Positions 22,806 through 34,000 of a DNA stretch of 64,000 bases are shown here, one piece after another. The notes under the pieces are model-generated. The model saw nothing but the letters and a program-made list of their open reading frames with translations, did not search any database and was not told where the DNA came from. Source of the DNA: Hyaloperonospora brassicae (lineage: Eukaryota > Oomycota > Peronosporomycetes > Peronosporales > Peronosporaceae); assembly GCA_947650285.1 (NCBI GenBank), contig CANTFL010000810.1:186001-250000 (forward strand), in the 5' to 3' direction. Each line of letters opens with the position of its first letter. The first letter of the stretch is position 1. The translations under genes were made by a program, and so were the position numbers.

Positions 22806-24024
22806 TTGCCCACTGTTGTGACACTGTCCATCAGTGTGCCGCAGTCACCTTTACTCGATGACGTGCGGAAAGCATACGCAGGAGACACGAATCTCCTCCG
22901 TTTGATGTGTCATCTTGCGAACGCATCCCGGAAATCCTTGTCGAATTTGCCGGCTCTGTACCTTTCCTCTTTGGATCGGTACACGACTCGCAATGGCCTG
23001 CTGTACTATACAGCAGTTGCCGACGACACGAGGCGTGCCGTAGTTCCCGATAATGATGAATTGCGATTACGCATCATGTTAGAATGTCACGATGCGCCGT
23101 CTGGCGGGCATCGTGGCCGAAAAAAGACTTACCTCACGGTCAGTCGTGCCTTTTACTGGCCCCTCCAGTATCAGTTTGTCCGCAAGTACATTCGTTCTTG
23201 CGAGGCGTGTCAACGAAGGAAGCCTAGCCCTTCATCCCGTGCACCGTTACAACCTCTGCCGGTCCCGGCAGAGTGTTGGGAGTCTAGTTCGATGATCTTT
23301 GTCTTCGGGAAACCCGAAGACACCAACAAGAATAATGGTATTCTTGTGTTTGTGGATCGTTTCAGCAAGATGGTAAATCTTGCTGCGGTCCCAGAATCAA
23401 TCAACGCCCACGAATGTGCGCGTATCTTCATTGACACTGTGTTTCGACTCCACGGTTTACCCCGTGAACTCGTTTCCGACCGTGACCCTCGGTTCACGGC
23501 GGCGTTTTGGCTATCCGTGTTCCGCACATTGGGAACACGGTTGAAGATGTCAACCTCTGATCATTCCGAAACGGATGGTCAGACTGAAGGGGCGAACCGT
23601 TTCCTCGAAGAAATTCTTCGTGAATACATCCACTCCTTTTCACATTGGAGTGAGTTCTTGCCGATGGTTTTAGTTTGCCATCAACAACTCAGTGCATGCG
23701 TCCACAACGCATACACCGTTCTACTTGAATGGCTTACGCCACCCACGTATTCCCGCCCTCAGACAGAGTGACTCTGGGTTAAGGGGGGAGGGACTCGCTC
23801 AAGCAAAAACCGTTTTTGCTCTTGCTCATCACGTATCACTGCTCACGCCGATTCGTTTAATGCCGATGTCGACAACGTCGACATCGAGGAAATCGAGCTT
23901 AGCAGTAGCGATGACGCTGCTGCTACATCAGACAACGATGAAAATACTGGGATATTCAGCATCGTCAATGGTTATTCCAGCGAGGAAGAAAACACCCTCG
24001 TTGAAGAAGAGAACGATCTCTTAG
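22806..24024 (+). pseudogene. TE-2 integrase (broken, first catalytic Asp missing)
   Basis: The zinc-binding His/His/Cys/Cys region is clear (HDAPSGGHRG... CEACQRRKP). The DD35E core has SDRDPRF (second Asp) and the Glu in SETDGQTEGAN. At the first Asp position, within the block usually reading DFVFGLP, the codon is ATC (Ile, 23295-23297). The frame shifts near 23770 and continues in another frame to 24024. Integrase would join cDNA to the host DNA. The missing Asp alone should abolish catalysis. Confidence 0.88.
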
Positions 24025-24130
24025 CAGTGCGCACAAAGCTCATGAAAGACAAAAGAAAGAGTCAGCAGAGAACTTCCTGCTGACTCGAGAAGCGGTAGTC
24101 CGTTTCGTTTAAAACGCCATCGCAAATGCG

Positions 24131-25003
24131 GTGGACCTTCAGAAACGAAACGCAGACAAGAATGGAAGAGCAAATGTTCTTTCATTTAAGGTTAACGACC
24201 TAGTACTAATGTCTACGGTAAACCTACCTGGACACGCAGTCACTAGTGTCGGCAGTAGTAAACTACTGCCGAAGTACATTGGGCCATTTCGAGTGTTGTA
24301 TCGCAAGGGCAATGCATACACACTCGAATTACCACGTAAGATGCGCACGCATCCTACGTTTTACGTGGGGAGGCTCTGTTCGTACTGTCAGCACGAGCCT
24401 TCTTCTTCCAATGAAGATAGCCCCCACGTTCAAGAACATCCATCAAGTTCTTGCGTTCGCGCTCCAGACGATCCGTCTGGTCGCGCAGATATGATACCTC
24501 GGAACTTAACCGAGATATCTCCCCGCGAGCTATCGCCAGCTCGCCGAATAGGGAGCGGACATCCCGCTCGACCTGAAGATGCTCTGTGGTGTAATCGGCG
24601 CGGTCTCTCGCCCGATCAGCCTCGCGATCCTTGCGGTTCTTCCGCACGGTATCGGTCAAAGCGTAGCGCCGGTCGCGCTCGTGCTTCAAGTCATCGCGCA
24701 ATTCATCGATTGCGCGATCCATCTCGTAAGGGTCGAGATGGTGAACCGAATTATCTGGAGGAGATCTTTCCTCCTCCACCACATCCTTTGGTTGATGCTC
24801 ACGGTGGTCAACGCTTTCTAGTGGAGCGTATCTTGAATCACCGTGACGATTCAGGATCAAGGACGAGCTACCTCGTCCGGTGGCGGGGGTATCCACCCTC
24901 TTGGAACAGCTGGGAGCCCCGCTCTCAGCTGTTGATGGATGTTGAAGGTCTCGTCCGCCAGTATGACGAGACCCATCCGATGAGTCCTCGGGCCCATTGG
25001 TAA
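24131..25003 (+). CDS. TE-2 pol C-terminus with chromodomain (fragment)
   Basis: An open segment of 290 codons. It begins with the post-integrase GPY/F-like block ([21 protein letters not shown]), then a low-complexity linker. A chromodomain is encoded from about 24815 ([31 protein letters not shown]). Chromodomains of chromoviruses bind methylated histone tails and steer integration to heterochromatin. It overlaps the antisense ORF from 24354 onward. Upstream frame breaks separate it from the rest of pol, so it would not be made as part of a full polyprotein. Confidence 0.85.
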   Translation: MDLQKRNADKNGRANVLSFKVNDLVLMSTVNLPGHAVTSVGSSKLLPKYIGPFRVLYRKGNAYTLELPRKMRTHPTFYVGRLCSYCQHEPSSSNEDSPHVQEHPSSSCVRAPDDPSGRADMIPRNLTEISPRELSPARRIGSGHPARPEDALWCNRRGLSPDQPRDPCGSSARYRSKRSAGRARASSHRAIHRLRDPSRKGRDGEPNYLEEIFPPPPHPLVDAHGGQRFLVERILNHRDDSGSRTSYLVRWRGYPPSWNSWEPRSQLLMDVEGLVRQYDETHPMSPRAHW

Positions 25004-25703
25004 ACACGCGCCCTAGGCGCTTGTAGACGGATTTCAAGTTTGCAATTGCGTCACGCATCTCCTCCGAGATGTGTGCCCTTCCCCAGGGAGAACTTAGGGA
25101 ATACACGTCCCTATGTGCACGCTGCGTGTTGTCAACACAACTCGCACAAGGATCTCCCCAAGTGAGGCAAGGAATGTCTGCCTCTCTCGACAAACGATGC
25201 AAACGGTACCTAGCACCGGTTGGCGTTCGCTTTTCAAACTTGATGCGTACCGCTTCAAGTTTTTGGAGCCATCCTTCTCGTCCAAAATTCTTGACATTTT
25301 GGACGAAGGCGTTCCACGCTGCGAAAAGCAAGTTCTTGTCACGCTTTTGGTTAACATTATACCATCGATGCCTAAGGAATGCATCGAGATAAAATTCTTC
25401 TTTAGCGCGGAAGTTACTCGCGCTGATACTTAAGCCATGAAGCTCAGTTGCATCGAATAAAGGAATTCGATGGTGTTGGCTTGTCTCTCGAGACAAGCTA
25501 TTGATGAGCTGCTCAGGCAAGCGCCACGGCTTTAGCTCACCACGCTTCAATGTGGTACCTGTTTCGGTACCACGGCTGTCAGCATAACGACGGCTCTCGC
25601 CATCATCATCACGCTCTTGCAGGGAAGCACGAGTTGATACTGGTGAGGCATAGTATTCCTCACCATAGAGTTCATCATCACTGCCAAACAGACTGTGTTG
25701 CAT
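24354..25703 (-). CDS. TE-2 antisense ORF, 449 aa, unknown function
   Basis: ATG at 25703, no stop for 449 codons. It is coded on the strand opposite gag-pol, from about 400 bp before the 3' LTR back into the chromodomain and linker. The N-terminus is acidic with [11 protein letters not shown], resembling YGSDTDIHGEE in the TE-3 antisense ORF. A mixed basic middle (about residues 100-230) has Trp/Tyr-rich helices. Roughly residues 330-430 are highly charged and coiled-coil-like ([20 protein letters not shown]). I recognise no domain. The same frame is open above the ATG to about 26018 except for a few stops near 25705-25785, which could be an intron or decay. It is intact although the sense pol is not. 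It could still be a by-product of overlap with coding sequence for its C-terminal half. Confidence 0.5.
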   Translation of the reverse strand: MQHSLFGSDDELYGEEYYASPVSTRASLQERDDDGESRRYADSRGTETGTTLKRGELKPWRLPEQLINSLSRETSQHHRIPLFDATELHGLSISASNFRAKEEFYLDAFLRHRWYNVNQKRDKNLLFAAWNAFVQNVKNFGREGWLQKLEAVRIKFEKRTPTGARYRLHRLSREADIPCLTWGDPCASCVDNTQRAHRDVYSLSSPWGRAHISEEMRDAIANLKSVYKRLGRVFTNGPEDSSDGSRHTGGRDLQHPSTAESGAPSCSKRVDTPATGRGSSSLILNRHGDSRYAPLESVDHREHQPKDVVEEERSPPDNSVHHLDPYEMDRAIDELRDDLKHERDRRYALTDTVRKNRKDREADRARDRADYTTEHLQVERDVRSLFGELAIARGEISRLSSEVSYLRDQTDRLERERKNLMDVLERGGYLHWKKKARADSTNRASPRKT

Positions 25704-26085
25704 TTAACGAGTTTAATCGTTCGACAGTGCTCTTGACGAACAATGAGGCACCGCCGGTGATCGGGATGTCTTTGGAACGTTGCGCTAGTCAGGCACGTCT
25801 GACTCGCTAGAATTGATGACCTCATTGACAAGGTCATCATGTGCACGTGTTGCGATACCGCGTGCTTCTGCAGCACCTTCTGCTGCAGACGGAGAACAAG
25901 AAGCAGACGAAGACACAGATGCTGACACAGCAGCAGGCTGTGTGGTCTTCGAATCACCTCGCATAGACATGTTAACTATGCGAGGCAAGGTCAGGAGTGA
26001 ATGGGTCTGACCAAACAAGTGCTCCCTGTCTCACTGGTGTCCACAGGTGGCCACCAAGTTTTCGATAGTCACACGGTGACAATCA

Positions 26086-26101
26086 GATAAGGGAGGGGTG
26101 A
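26086..26101 (+). other. TE-2 polypurine tract
   Basis: ATAAGGGAGGGGTGA abuts the 3' LTR, as expected for the plus-strand primer. Confidence 0.8.
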
Positions 26102-26540
26102 TGTAACGGGGCAGCCCGTTACATGAAATTGTCATTGAAACAATCTGACAATAAAGAATATTACGTCGAATATTCTTTTAACAATATCACGAGACATGGT
26201 GATATTGTTGGGATGACTGAAGGGTCTACTCATTGGTTGATATCGTGATGATATCAACCCACCAATCGCTGCTAGACGCGCGCAATGGGTGGTGAGTAGA
26301 CGTCATCATACATTTAGTTATATTAGTATAATTAGGTCAGGACAACAGATATTTAAGAAGTTATAGGACTTAATTATATTAATACAGTTTTACTTTTACC
26401 AGAGACTAGTCTGACTACATAGTCTCCTTTTCTTCCTCTGTGTTCCTTAAACACCTAGCAGGGCACTGTCAACCACTGTCGTCTATAAGAGTATACTCCG
26501 AACTGGTCAACCAGTACGTAGTCAATAGTGCCCCGTTACA
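26102..26540 (+). repeat. TE-2 3' LTR
   Basis: Same ends as the 5' LTR. It keeps all the same stems. In this copy one stem is longer (ACAATATCAC with GTGATATTGT), because a base that mismatches in the 5' LTR pairs here. Confidence 0.95.
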
Positions 26541-26545
26541 GGTTG

Positions 26546-27580
26546 GCCTGAGAGGTCTCCAACCAATAATCGACATCAGATTCAAGAAATCTGGCTAACT
26601 CCTGAGTCAGACCTGGGTTAGAAGTAGAGCTTGCTTGAACGGAAGATCCTGTGCCGATAGCGGTATTTGCCGGTCGATCTGCCAATCAGTTGTAGCGCGA
26701 TAATGATGGCCCCAGCTGGAGACATTTATATCGATATAGATGGCACTTGCTTCTGTTAATAGCCGCAACAAGTGCTGCTTGCGCGGAGGGTGTCGAGTTT
26801 GGAGCTGCAAAAGAACAAGCGCACTGTCTCCAATGACATGCAGGGGTTAGTATTCGTTTGTCTTGGTTTGTCGAGGATCGCAGACGAGCCTTCAATATTT
26901 AGCGATATTATTGGTGGTATCGGCATCGCTATCGGCCATGCCCGATAGCCACTAACCGCATGCGTCATGCGTCATAACGTGGAGTCGGACAATAATATCT
27001 TCAGCGCCGCCTAGTCATGGATTTCCGCGGGATCCTCCATCGGTAAAGAGGAGGTATAGCACTCCTGGGCACCGTTAGATAGGCCGTACTTTTAATGAAG
27101 GAGGTTCTTCATAGCGGATGAGGGTATCAGCCAAGGCAGACCGTACCCGCGCAAACAGTTGCCTGTTGTCTCCATGTCGGGCTGGTAGGTTTATCCACGA
27201 AAGTGTCGAACCGACCTGCAAAATGTACTGGTGGAACTAGCTGTGTGCACTTTCTGTGACGAAAGTCAAGTCTTCCATGCGGCAAAAGCGCTCGATCCCA
27301 GATGGCATGTGTCGATGATACGACAAAACACCTTATCTATCGAGATGCCGGAAAGAAGTCATTCTGAGCTTTCAAAAAATATCGCCTGGGTCCATAGATT
27401 GCTTGACAACATCTCAATCGTTGGGCGAAATCCCCGGGAGATCCAGTCCAAAAACCCAGACATGCAAGTCAGCCTCCTAGAAAGTACCCAGCCATCGTTA
27501 CCGATGAAGCAGAATCTCCCAGTGTCGACTCGCGCTAGAGCAGGTCCAAAAGATATGGCTTGCCAGAACTGAACTAGCAT
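26546..27580 (-). pseudogene. LINE ORF2 C-terminal part (broken)
   Basis: Minus-strand pieces (27359-27580, 26756-26968, 26607-26810) carry Trp/Cys-rich segments typical of the region after LINE RT domains, such as HWRQCACSF. They are in alternating frames and end at the TE-2 insertion point. Assignment rests mainly on position after the RT. Confidence 0.5.
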
Positions 27581-28159
27581 CCAAACACCCAGGGATGGGG
27601 CGCGACAGATGTTGCTTCGCTTTGTTCCAGAGCGTAGAACTATGACTCTTCAGACGTTTAGCTTCTGAACTTTATTCGGAAAGGGCGCACGCATTTCGTC
27701 GAATTTCTCTCCACGTGATTATTTAATTAACTTGTGCATCTGGGTAATCACTGCGGGAGGAGCCTTACCGTTTCGTGCTTAGATCGTGATTTTGGTAACA
27801 GCGATAGCACTGGCAAGATGAGCACGTTATTCAACCGTGTGAGTCTTCTCCCGGTCTAAGAAAAATTGATTTTAGAAATACTGGATGCTCCCGTTACATT
27901 TATCGGACATTGCATCCTGTTGTCCGACCAGAACACCATGATAACTGCAAGAGTCGCCGGGGGCCTGCATAGTGAGACCACTGGTGCTTACATGTAGCGC
28001 TGATCCGCAAGGGTACAGATCGATGGACATGTATTCGCCCGATTTGTATGAATACCTGGCACGTGACACGTGAAACGAACAAACCTGTCGATAACATTGT
28101 ATAATGAGCGGAATCATCGAGATAAGTGAACCGGCACAATATCAGACCTATCGCTAAGA

Positions 28160-28998
28160 TAAACAGCTGTGTCGTCGGCATATCCCGAGAGTATAATATA
28201 TATAGTCTTGTTTCCAGTTGAAATATGTACCCCCCCCCCCCCGAAATGCCGTCCCACTCTTAAAGCACTCGATAAACACTATCTATAGCGAGAATAATCG
28301 AAATTGACGCAAGGGGTCATCCTTGCCGTATTCCACTATGAACGGCACGTCGACTCGAGCGATAAATATTCACAAGAAAACATCACGTCGTGTAGCGGTG
28401 TAATGCTGCCACGTCTGACACGAAGTGAGGTGCAGACTCAAGCCATGTCAGCGCCTGACGTAGATGGGGAGATTGCAACGTGTCGTACGTCATTGCAAAA
28501 TCGAGTAGCAGAACAATTGCTCCATATAGATCGCTGTACCCATTTGCAGCTTTAGCTGTATGGATTGCCCGCTCCAGAACAAACCCATCTTTAACCGGCA
28601 GAACGAGATGCGACATCAATGGCCGCACCCGAATCGAAAGAATCTTGGTAAATTACTTGTATAAGATGTTGAGGAGAGCAATCGCGCGATGATCGAGCGG
28701 CAAGGCGGATGCCGGATATTTTATCAAATACTGGGATCTTGCTTCACCACACGACGCCGGGAACCGCTTGACGTAATTTATTTGGTGTGCAATCAGCGAG
28801 ATCAGGACCGAGCGCGTCCGCGTAATATCTGTAAAACGTGTTATTGATTTCATCTGGAACAGCGTCTTTACCACGTTTAAGCCTCTTCAAGGCCGCACTC
28901 ACATTATTGGGGGAAACATCCGATGTCACAGTATTGTCATCAACTTGATTAGTCTGTGCGGCCCAAGAAATTTGCGTCGGTAGGTTCGGTAAATGCAA
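28160..28998 (-). pseudogene. LINE reverse transcriptase domain (broken)
   Basis: In minus-strand order: the early RT block ALKRLKRGKDAVPDEINNTF (28744-28998), LDHRAIALLN then the motif A region VLLLDFAMTYDTLQ (28383-28628), and motif C SGYADDTAVYL with YADD at 28171-28182. These blocks and their order are those of LINE RTs, which copy element RNA at the nicked target. Frames change between blocks. A run of 13 C (28230-28242) lies between motifs A and C. Confidence 0.85.
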
Positions 28999-29206
28999 AG
29001 AAATGAGTTATCATATGCTCCCGGCCGTCGGCCATTTTATTAGCCAATTCCTGGGACAGAAATGGCCCTGATGGCTCGATCCCGCCCAGAGAAACGATGG
29101 TGTTGTCTTTAATCATAGTTGACACCCGGGCATAAAACCGACAAGACTACACTCCAGGCGTGTATGTGTGCTGTGTGCTGAACTAAAAGGATACCTTCTT
29201 TGATCA

Positions 29207-30191
29207 TTACCATAAGCGTCGACATTCTGCGACATTACGCCGAAGATTCGCTGGAGCATCGATAGTGCTAGGCTGGTCGCAACGTTCATGATCGCCAAAA
29301 GGTGAGGTATCAGACGTACGCGCCACCCGTGGATCAGTATTCACTAGGACATGTATACGACTCAGCCGCTGTCGACATCTTTTTGTCATGCCTTGACGCG
29401 CAGTTTTAGTAGTCGCCAAAAAAATCTTGCGGAGACCTATCTTCCAGTCATCCCACCAGTCGGCCAATCTCCGGGCCGTGGTAAGATCCGACGTCGGAAC
29501 AGAAATGGAATTGCCAGCTTGAAGCTCTGCCAGTTCCATAGCCGCAATGATTACAATGTGCGCGGTCGAATCTGCAAAACCAAGAGCAGGTTACACGCGC
29601 CCCTTCATTCGGACATGGACCACATGATGTGGCACGCTAATACTGATATTAATGCCATTGTGGGGTAGCAGCAGGACCCGATACCGACATACCAACGTCT
29701 CGAATTCAATCAGCATGCCGAGATATCTCATACCACCTTTTCAGCCGATAACTTGCCGAACCGCCGCCCAGCAGAGTGTAGAAATAAGTGTGAGCCGCCT
29801 CCTGATATGCCGGTACATCTCTTTCTTTTTCGGCGATCTCCATGTCGTTTTCAAAACCATTGCTAAGCTTCGTTCGACCGAGAAGCCGTCGCAGCGCCAA
29901 AAAATCGTGTCATCCGATGGGATATGCAAAGGAACGGTCAAGTCGCGGCTCTAATGTTCTGTTAAAGTCCCTTCTAACATACAGGGGTCCGTCATATTCC
30001 TGTGGAAGAAGTAGAAGGCTCTCATATATCGACCCCCTTGCAGTCGTGACACCTGGTTCATAAAAGTTGACAACAAGAACAATTCCGCCCAGATACGTGA
30101 TCTGAACAGCCATCCAGTGCGACGTCCAACTCGCCTCAGACCACAAAACCATTTCTATGATCGATATATAGGGGTTCAATAACATTGCCAC
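29207..30191 (-). pseudogene. LINE endonuclease and linker (broken)
   Basis: The piece at 29910-30191 resembles the APE-like endonuclease middle (VLVVNFYEP, LYVRRDFNRTLEPRLDRSF; family consensus has GDFN). Then 29706-29900 and 29207-29539 give the linker towards RT (YFYTLLGGGS, WWDDWKIGLRKIFL). The endonuclease nicks target DNA. In this copy Arg replaces the Gly usually before DFN. Confidence 0.75.
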
Positions 30192-32122
30192 TCCGCCTCA
30201 AGACTATTTTGACTCGGTCCACAACGAGCGTCACCGCTTGCGCACGAAACATCAGGAGAAGTTGTAAAGCGAATCTATAATATTTGACTCACCTCAAGTG
30301 ACTCCCGTTTCCTGTAGAAGAACCAAAACGATTATTCTCCGATACTCGCTCTGCCGGAAGTGACTAAGCTAAGAGAAGTACCGTTCCGGATGCTTGGATA
30401 ATCCTGCGACTTTATGCGAAATGAGACCAATGCTGTTGTTGCGCGGCTGGCAAAACGTCTTTGACATGGATAATACGACGACATTGGGGCATGCTCTGTG
30501 ATGTTTCATTCCCTATCTCATTGGAGACGCTATCAGCACATAGAGTCCAGCGTTGACCATCGCGAGCGATAAGGTCAAGTGCTAGTTGCCAGTTGGCAGG
30601 TTCAACGATAATGCTGACGACCGCCGCGCGCATCTCTTTGTATAAGTGATATAGCAAAGTCTTGGTTTGTGGCAATAACACGCCCGTCTCACTTTTAATG
30701 AGTGCGGTCTTGGGGAGCAAAACACACATGACATTGAGGGTCCCCCAATGGTTCATGTCAGCAAGTGTTTCGACGACAGTCGCGCACAACAACTCAGGGT
30801 GCAATTTACTAAATTTTCTCCACCGTTGAGCACTGTCTGTCGTTCTTCATCGTATTTGACCAGTTTGACCGTCTGCCACGGCGGCCCAAGCCATGCACAG
30901 ATCGCGAAGTTTAGCATCAGGGTGTGTGATGTGGAGCCGGAACATATAGAACTTCGGAATTTACTGTTCTTGCCATGTCCAAAGATACGCAGGGTTTTAC
31001 CCGGCATCGAGGCGAGGCAAGCAATAACTTGACCAGTGACATATCCCGCCAAGTCCACGGCACACGTGTTTATCCGCCTCACTAGTCCCTTTGGCTTAAC
31101 AAGCATGGTAGCCGGTAGTGTTGCAACTTCTTTGAGCTGGCTTACCCATTTGCGAATCGCAGACGTGTTCGCTAAAATTCGTTTCGTGCTCTACGATACT
31201 GCAGCAGCCGCCACCGTAGCAGATGCGGTAACTGAAATTTGGCGCACTATGGTTGCACGTAAATTCTGGTCGTGAGGATCGGGAGCGCAAAGTGTTCAAA
31301 TAAGGGCCGGCTACCTGCGTACATATTTCGCTCCTGCTCCCGACAGGACGTGTCGTCAAACTAGAGGCACCAGATTCGAATGATTTTATAACATCAGACG
31401 AGGCCCTGAGCTTTTCCTCGATCACCTTGGCTAGGTCCGCTGGAAAAGATACACTAGCGGCGCAGGGAGGGCGGAGTTACAGGTCTCCATCCAGACCACT
31501 TAGGCACATGGTGTTCCCAAACATAACCTTTCTCTCCGCCATCGTAACATCAAACTCCTGAGACTGCTGTCCCTCCGATTCCTGGCGGTCCGTCGGTGGC
31601 AGGTTCGACGGACCCGAATAACTAGTCGCCGCCGCGGACGGTACCTTACTAGGTGGTGGCTCTAGCAGCTCACTAGTTCTATCCTATTTGCGGCGAATTT
31701 AAGAAGCCAACAAGCGGTGGATCGTGGACCGACCCCGCTCTCTGCTTCGTTCCGCCAGCGCAGCTGGTAACTCATGGGGCGGTTTCTTATCTCGCGAGAC
31801 CTTGACTTTGGTCACGGGCTTTCTGTTACAGCCTAATCGTTGCCAACCGGCATCTTAAAGTGTTGAGTGATTATGCTGTATTCGTTGCATCCGTGGTCAC
31901 TCGATCCATCACATCACCTGCATTACGGTATTCGTACTCCAATCTCCACAATTTTCACTGTCCTCGTCGAGAAAAGTATAGTCTCCATTACATTGTGTCG
32001 CATCATAAGCCACTTCGAGTGCCTAATCATGAGCCTCGAAGTAGCATCTTTCTTGGTTTCTGCCGCGCGATGCTTCTCTGCGGCTGCGCAATATATCACC
32101 TCGACTTCTTTTTGTGCGGCCG

Positions 32123-33840
32123 CTACTTGTAATCGATCCGACTCAAGCGCCGTATCTCTGAGAATATTCGTAAGAAGCGACGGATCGACCCCCGGAAAAG
32201 GATTTGGAGTTGTGGCGGCGACCCCATGATCTCCACGCAGTATTTGTTTAGTTCACGAATCGCTTGCGTGTGCAGTTTGTTCTCCTTTGTAGAAGCGGAG
32301 GGTGGTGGCGCGGATGGAACTGTTGTCAAAATGCCCTTAGGACGACCCGAGACCTGAGTCGGGTGAAGTAGATTCTTGTTTTTCGTGACCGTGGTCGTAA
32401 ACATTTTCTGGGCATTGACCGTCGACTTCGGGAGAGGCGACTTTTTTGATCCTCCAATCTTGTTGAACTGAGAATATTTGAGTGCTTTCACAGCACTTTC
32501 CGTCGCTGGACCGGATCGTGCCATCGGTAGACGCACATCCCGCTTCTTCTTGTTCTCACCAGGATCAAACCACTCATTTGTCGACGGACCTCTGCCGCTA
32601 GTAGCGCCGCCACTATCTGTCTGTTCGTGAGCGGGATGAGTTGCTGTGGGATCGCCCGATTGATCATCAGGAGGAGGTTCCTGCGAAAACTTACTCAACA
32701 GGGGGCCTTGTCACCATCCATTTTTAACTTCGCCGTGGTCGCCATCAAAGTGTCCGCCAGCCCAGCGATATGCTTCAGGCGATCGGCACCGTTCAAGTGC
32801 TTGAAAGTCAACCCACTATCGTGAGGCGGAGCAATTGGCACACCAGTGAGCTTGCGGTGATGCTGAACGTTAGAAGTGCCTTTGCGCTCGCCGCACTTGG
32901 CACTCGAGTGACAAGGCGAGTAGCAGAAAAAATAGGTAATGCGTTGGGAGTGCCGCAAATGGTGGAGGAATATCTCCTTGTTGGGGGTCGCAATGTGCGT
33001 AGCCAGCTTAAGTTGTTCGGGACTCGACACCGTATCTAAAGCCGCGACAAAAAAATTGGATATATACACCTCCGAGCCGTGTGAGTACTTAAAAGTCACG
33101 GATGTCACCGGACATGACACACTGGAATTCAAAATAGCTTGAACCATGCTTGACTCTACTCCATTGACTAAAAATCAGACTTGATAGCGCAATTAGTGGC
33201 GACCGGTTGACGTGGCTGAAAGCAATAGAGCCGTAATGTCGTCAGGCTCCATTGTAGTCCGACACAACATCTGACGCTTACCGCGACACAGAATCTCTTG
33301 GCATGCCAGCTTGCAGCTGCTGCTTGATCCGGAGTAAATAAGGTCAGGCGCCTCGTGTCGGCGTCGGAACAGGTCCGCTTGGCACCCGTGAGCAGTTACC
33401 GACTCATGACACGGGTTCCGCCTCCCTCTTTTTGCGTCCCAAGAGCTAAAGTAGCAATGTCTTCTCCGCGATGTACTGATGCATGCGCACGTACGGAGAG
33501 ACAATTGCAATCACCTTCCCTTCCAGATACGCTTCGCAAAAATCAATTACCACAAACCGCGTAGCCCGCGGATGCGTGCAGACCAAAAACCCTGGCGGGG
33601 ACAGGAGTATGATGCCCCTATCATCCGTGCTACCATACCCTCCTCTTCAAGATGAATCATCGAACGCAGATCATCGTCCACCTTCTCCACCCACGTCCTG
33701 GTGGCTATTCGAATCAGTACCGTCTGGAGGTCCTGCGAAGCATCCGATCCTATGGCGCCGGAGCTGGATCGGCCGCACAGGCCGGCATCGTTGGATGGGT
33801 ACATGGCGGTGTCCGGGCGGTTGGATTGTTTGAGCACTGG
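32123..33840 (-). pseudogene. LINE ORF1-like region (broken)
   Basis: Minus-strand pieces 33547-33837, 33193-33510, 32695-33147 and 32123-32698 form one broken, basic, Ser/Pro-rich protein upstream of the endonuclease. One piece has a Cys/His patch (FFCYSPCHSSAKC) that may be a decayed zinc knuckle. ORF1 proteins bind element RNA. The assignment comes from position and composition. The stretch 30192-32122 contains more minus-strand fragments that I cannot place. Confidence 0.5.
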
Positions 33841-34000
33841 CTGTTCACGTCGTCGGAACCAACGGGGCGAACAGCGGTCGGTCCCAGGCCGTTTACATCG
33901 GCGGCGTTATGTCGGCTAACTCGTCGAGGTCCGGTCTGCAAAACTCGTCGAGTCCCGGACGGCTACAATCACCATGTTCCGATTAGCTGATATCGTCGAA

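Larger units (their letters stand above)
18813..26101. repeat. Hairpin lattice: dense perfect inverted repeats throughout TE-2
   Basis: Perfect stems read from the sequence (left arm / right arm): 20363-20372/20375-20384, 20488-20496/20500-20508, 20543-20555/20564-20576, 21141-21148/21153-21160, 21784-21791/21805-21812, 21819-21828/21831-21840, 21918-21925/21935-21942, 22057-22066/22071-22080, 22092-22100/22124-22132, 22331-22338/22346-22353, 22379-22388/22395-22404, 22599-22608/22613-22622, 22793-22800/22811-22818, 23254-23262/23265-23273, 23301-23309/23313-23321, 23327-23334/23339-23346, 23363-23371/23377-23385, 23515-23523/23532-23540, 23802-23810/23812-23820, 23864-23873/23877-23886, 24249-24258/24263-24272, 24693-24702/24709-24718, 24947-24955/24965-24973, 25278-25288/25296-25306, 25452-25459/25466-25473, 25480-25488/25491-25499, 25552-25559/25566-25573, 25641-25648/25658-25665, 25814-25822/25831-25839, 25867-25875/25881-25889, 25957-25966/25976-25985. 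Many 5-7 bp stems lie between them. Confidence 0.9.
18813..26540 (+). mobile_element. TE-2: full-length Ty3/Gypsy chromovirus, hairpin-dense
   Basis: A complete element of 7728 bp. LTRs of 436 and 439 bp begin TGTAACGGGG and end CCGTTACA. GGTTG flanks both ends (18808-18812 and 26541-26545), a perfect 5-bp target duplication. A primer-binding site follows the 5' LTR and a polypurine tract precedes the 3' LTR. Gag, protease, RT, RNase H, integrase and a C-terminal chromodomain occur in Gypsy order. The LTRs differ by about 15 substitutions and 2 small indels by eye (about 3.5%), so the insertion is fairly recent. Gag-pol is nevertheless broken in many places, while a long antisense ORF is intact. 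The whole element is filled with perfect short inverted repeats. Confidence 0.97.
26541..34000 (-). mobile_element. Decayed LINE (non-LTR retrotransposon) on the minus strand
   Basis: Read on the minus strand from about 34000 downwards it shows an ORF1-like part, an APE-type endonuclease, a reverse transcriptase with a YADD motif and a C-terminal tail reaching the TE-2 junction. All parts are broken by stops and frameshifts. The reading frame is open to GGTTG at 26541, so TE-2 inserted into this LINE. The 5' end is not precise and no poly-A tail is seen. I place it by domain order and conserved blocks; the clade is undetermined. Confidence 0.8.
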
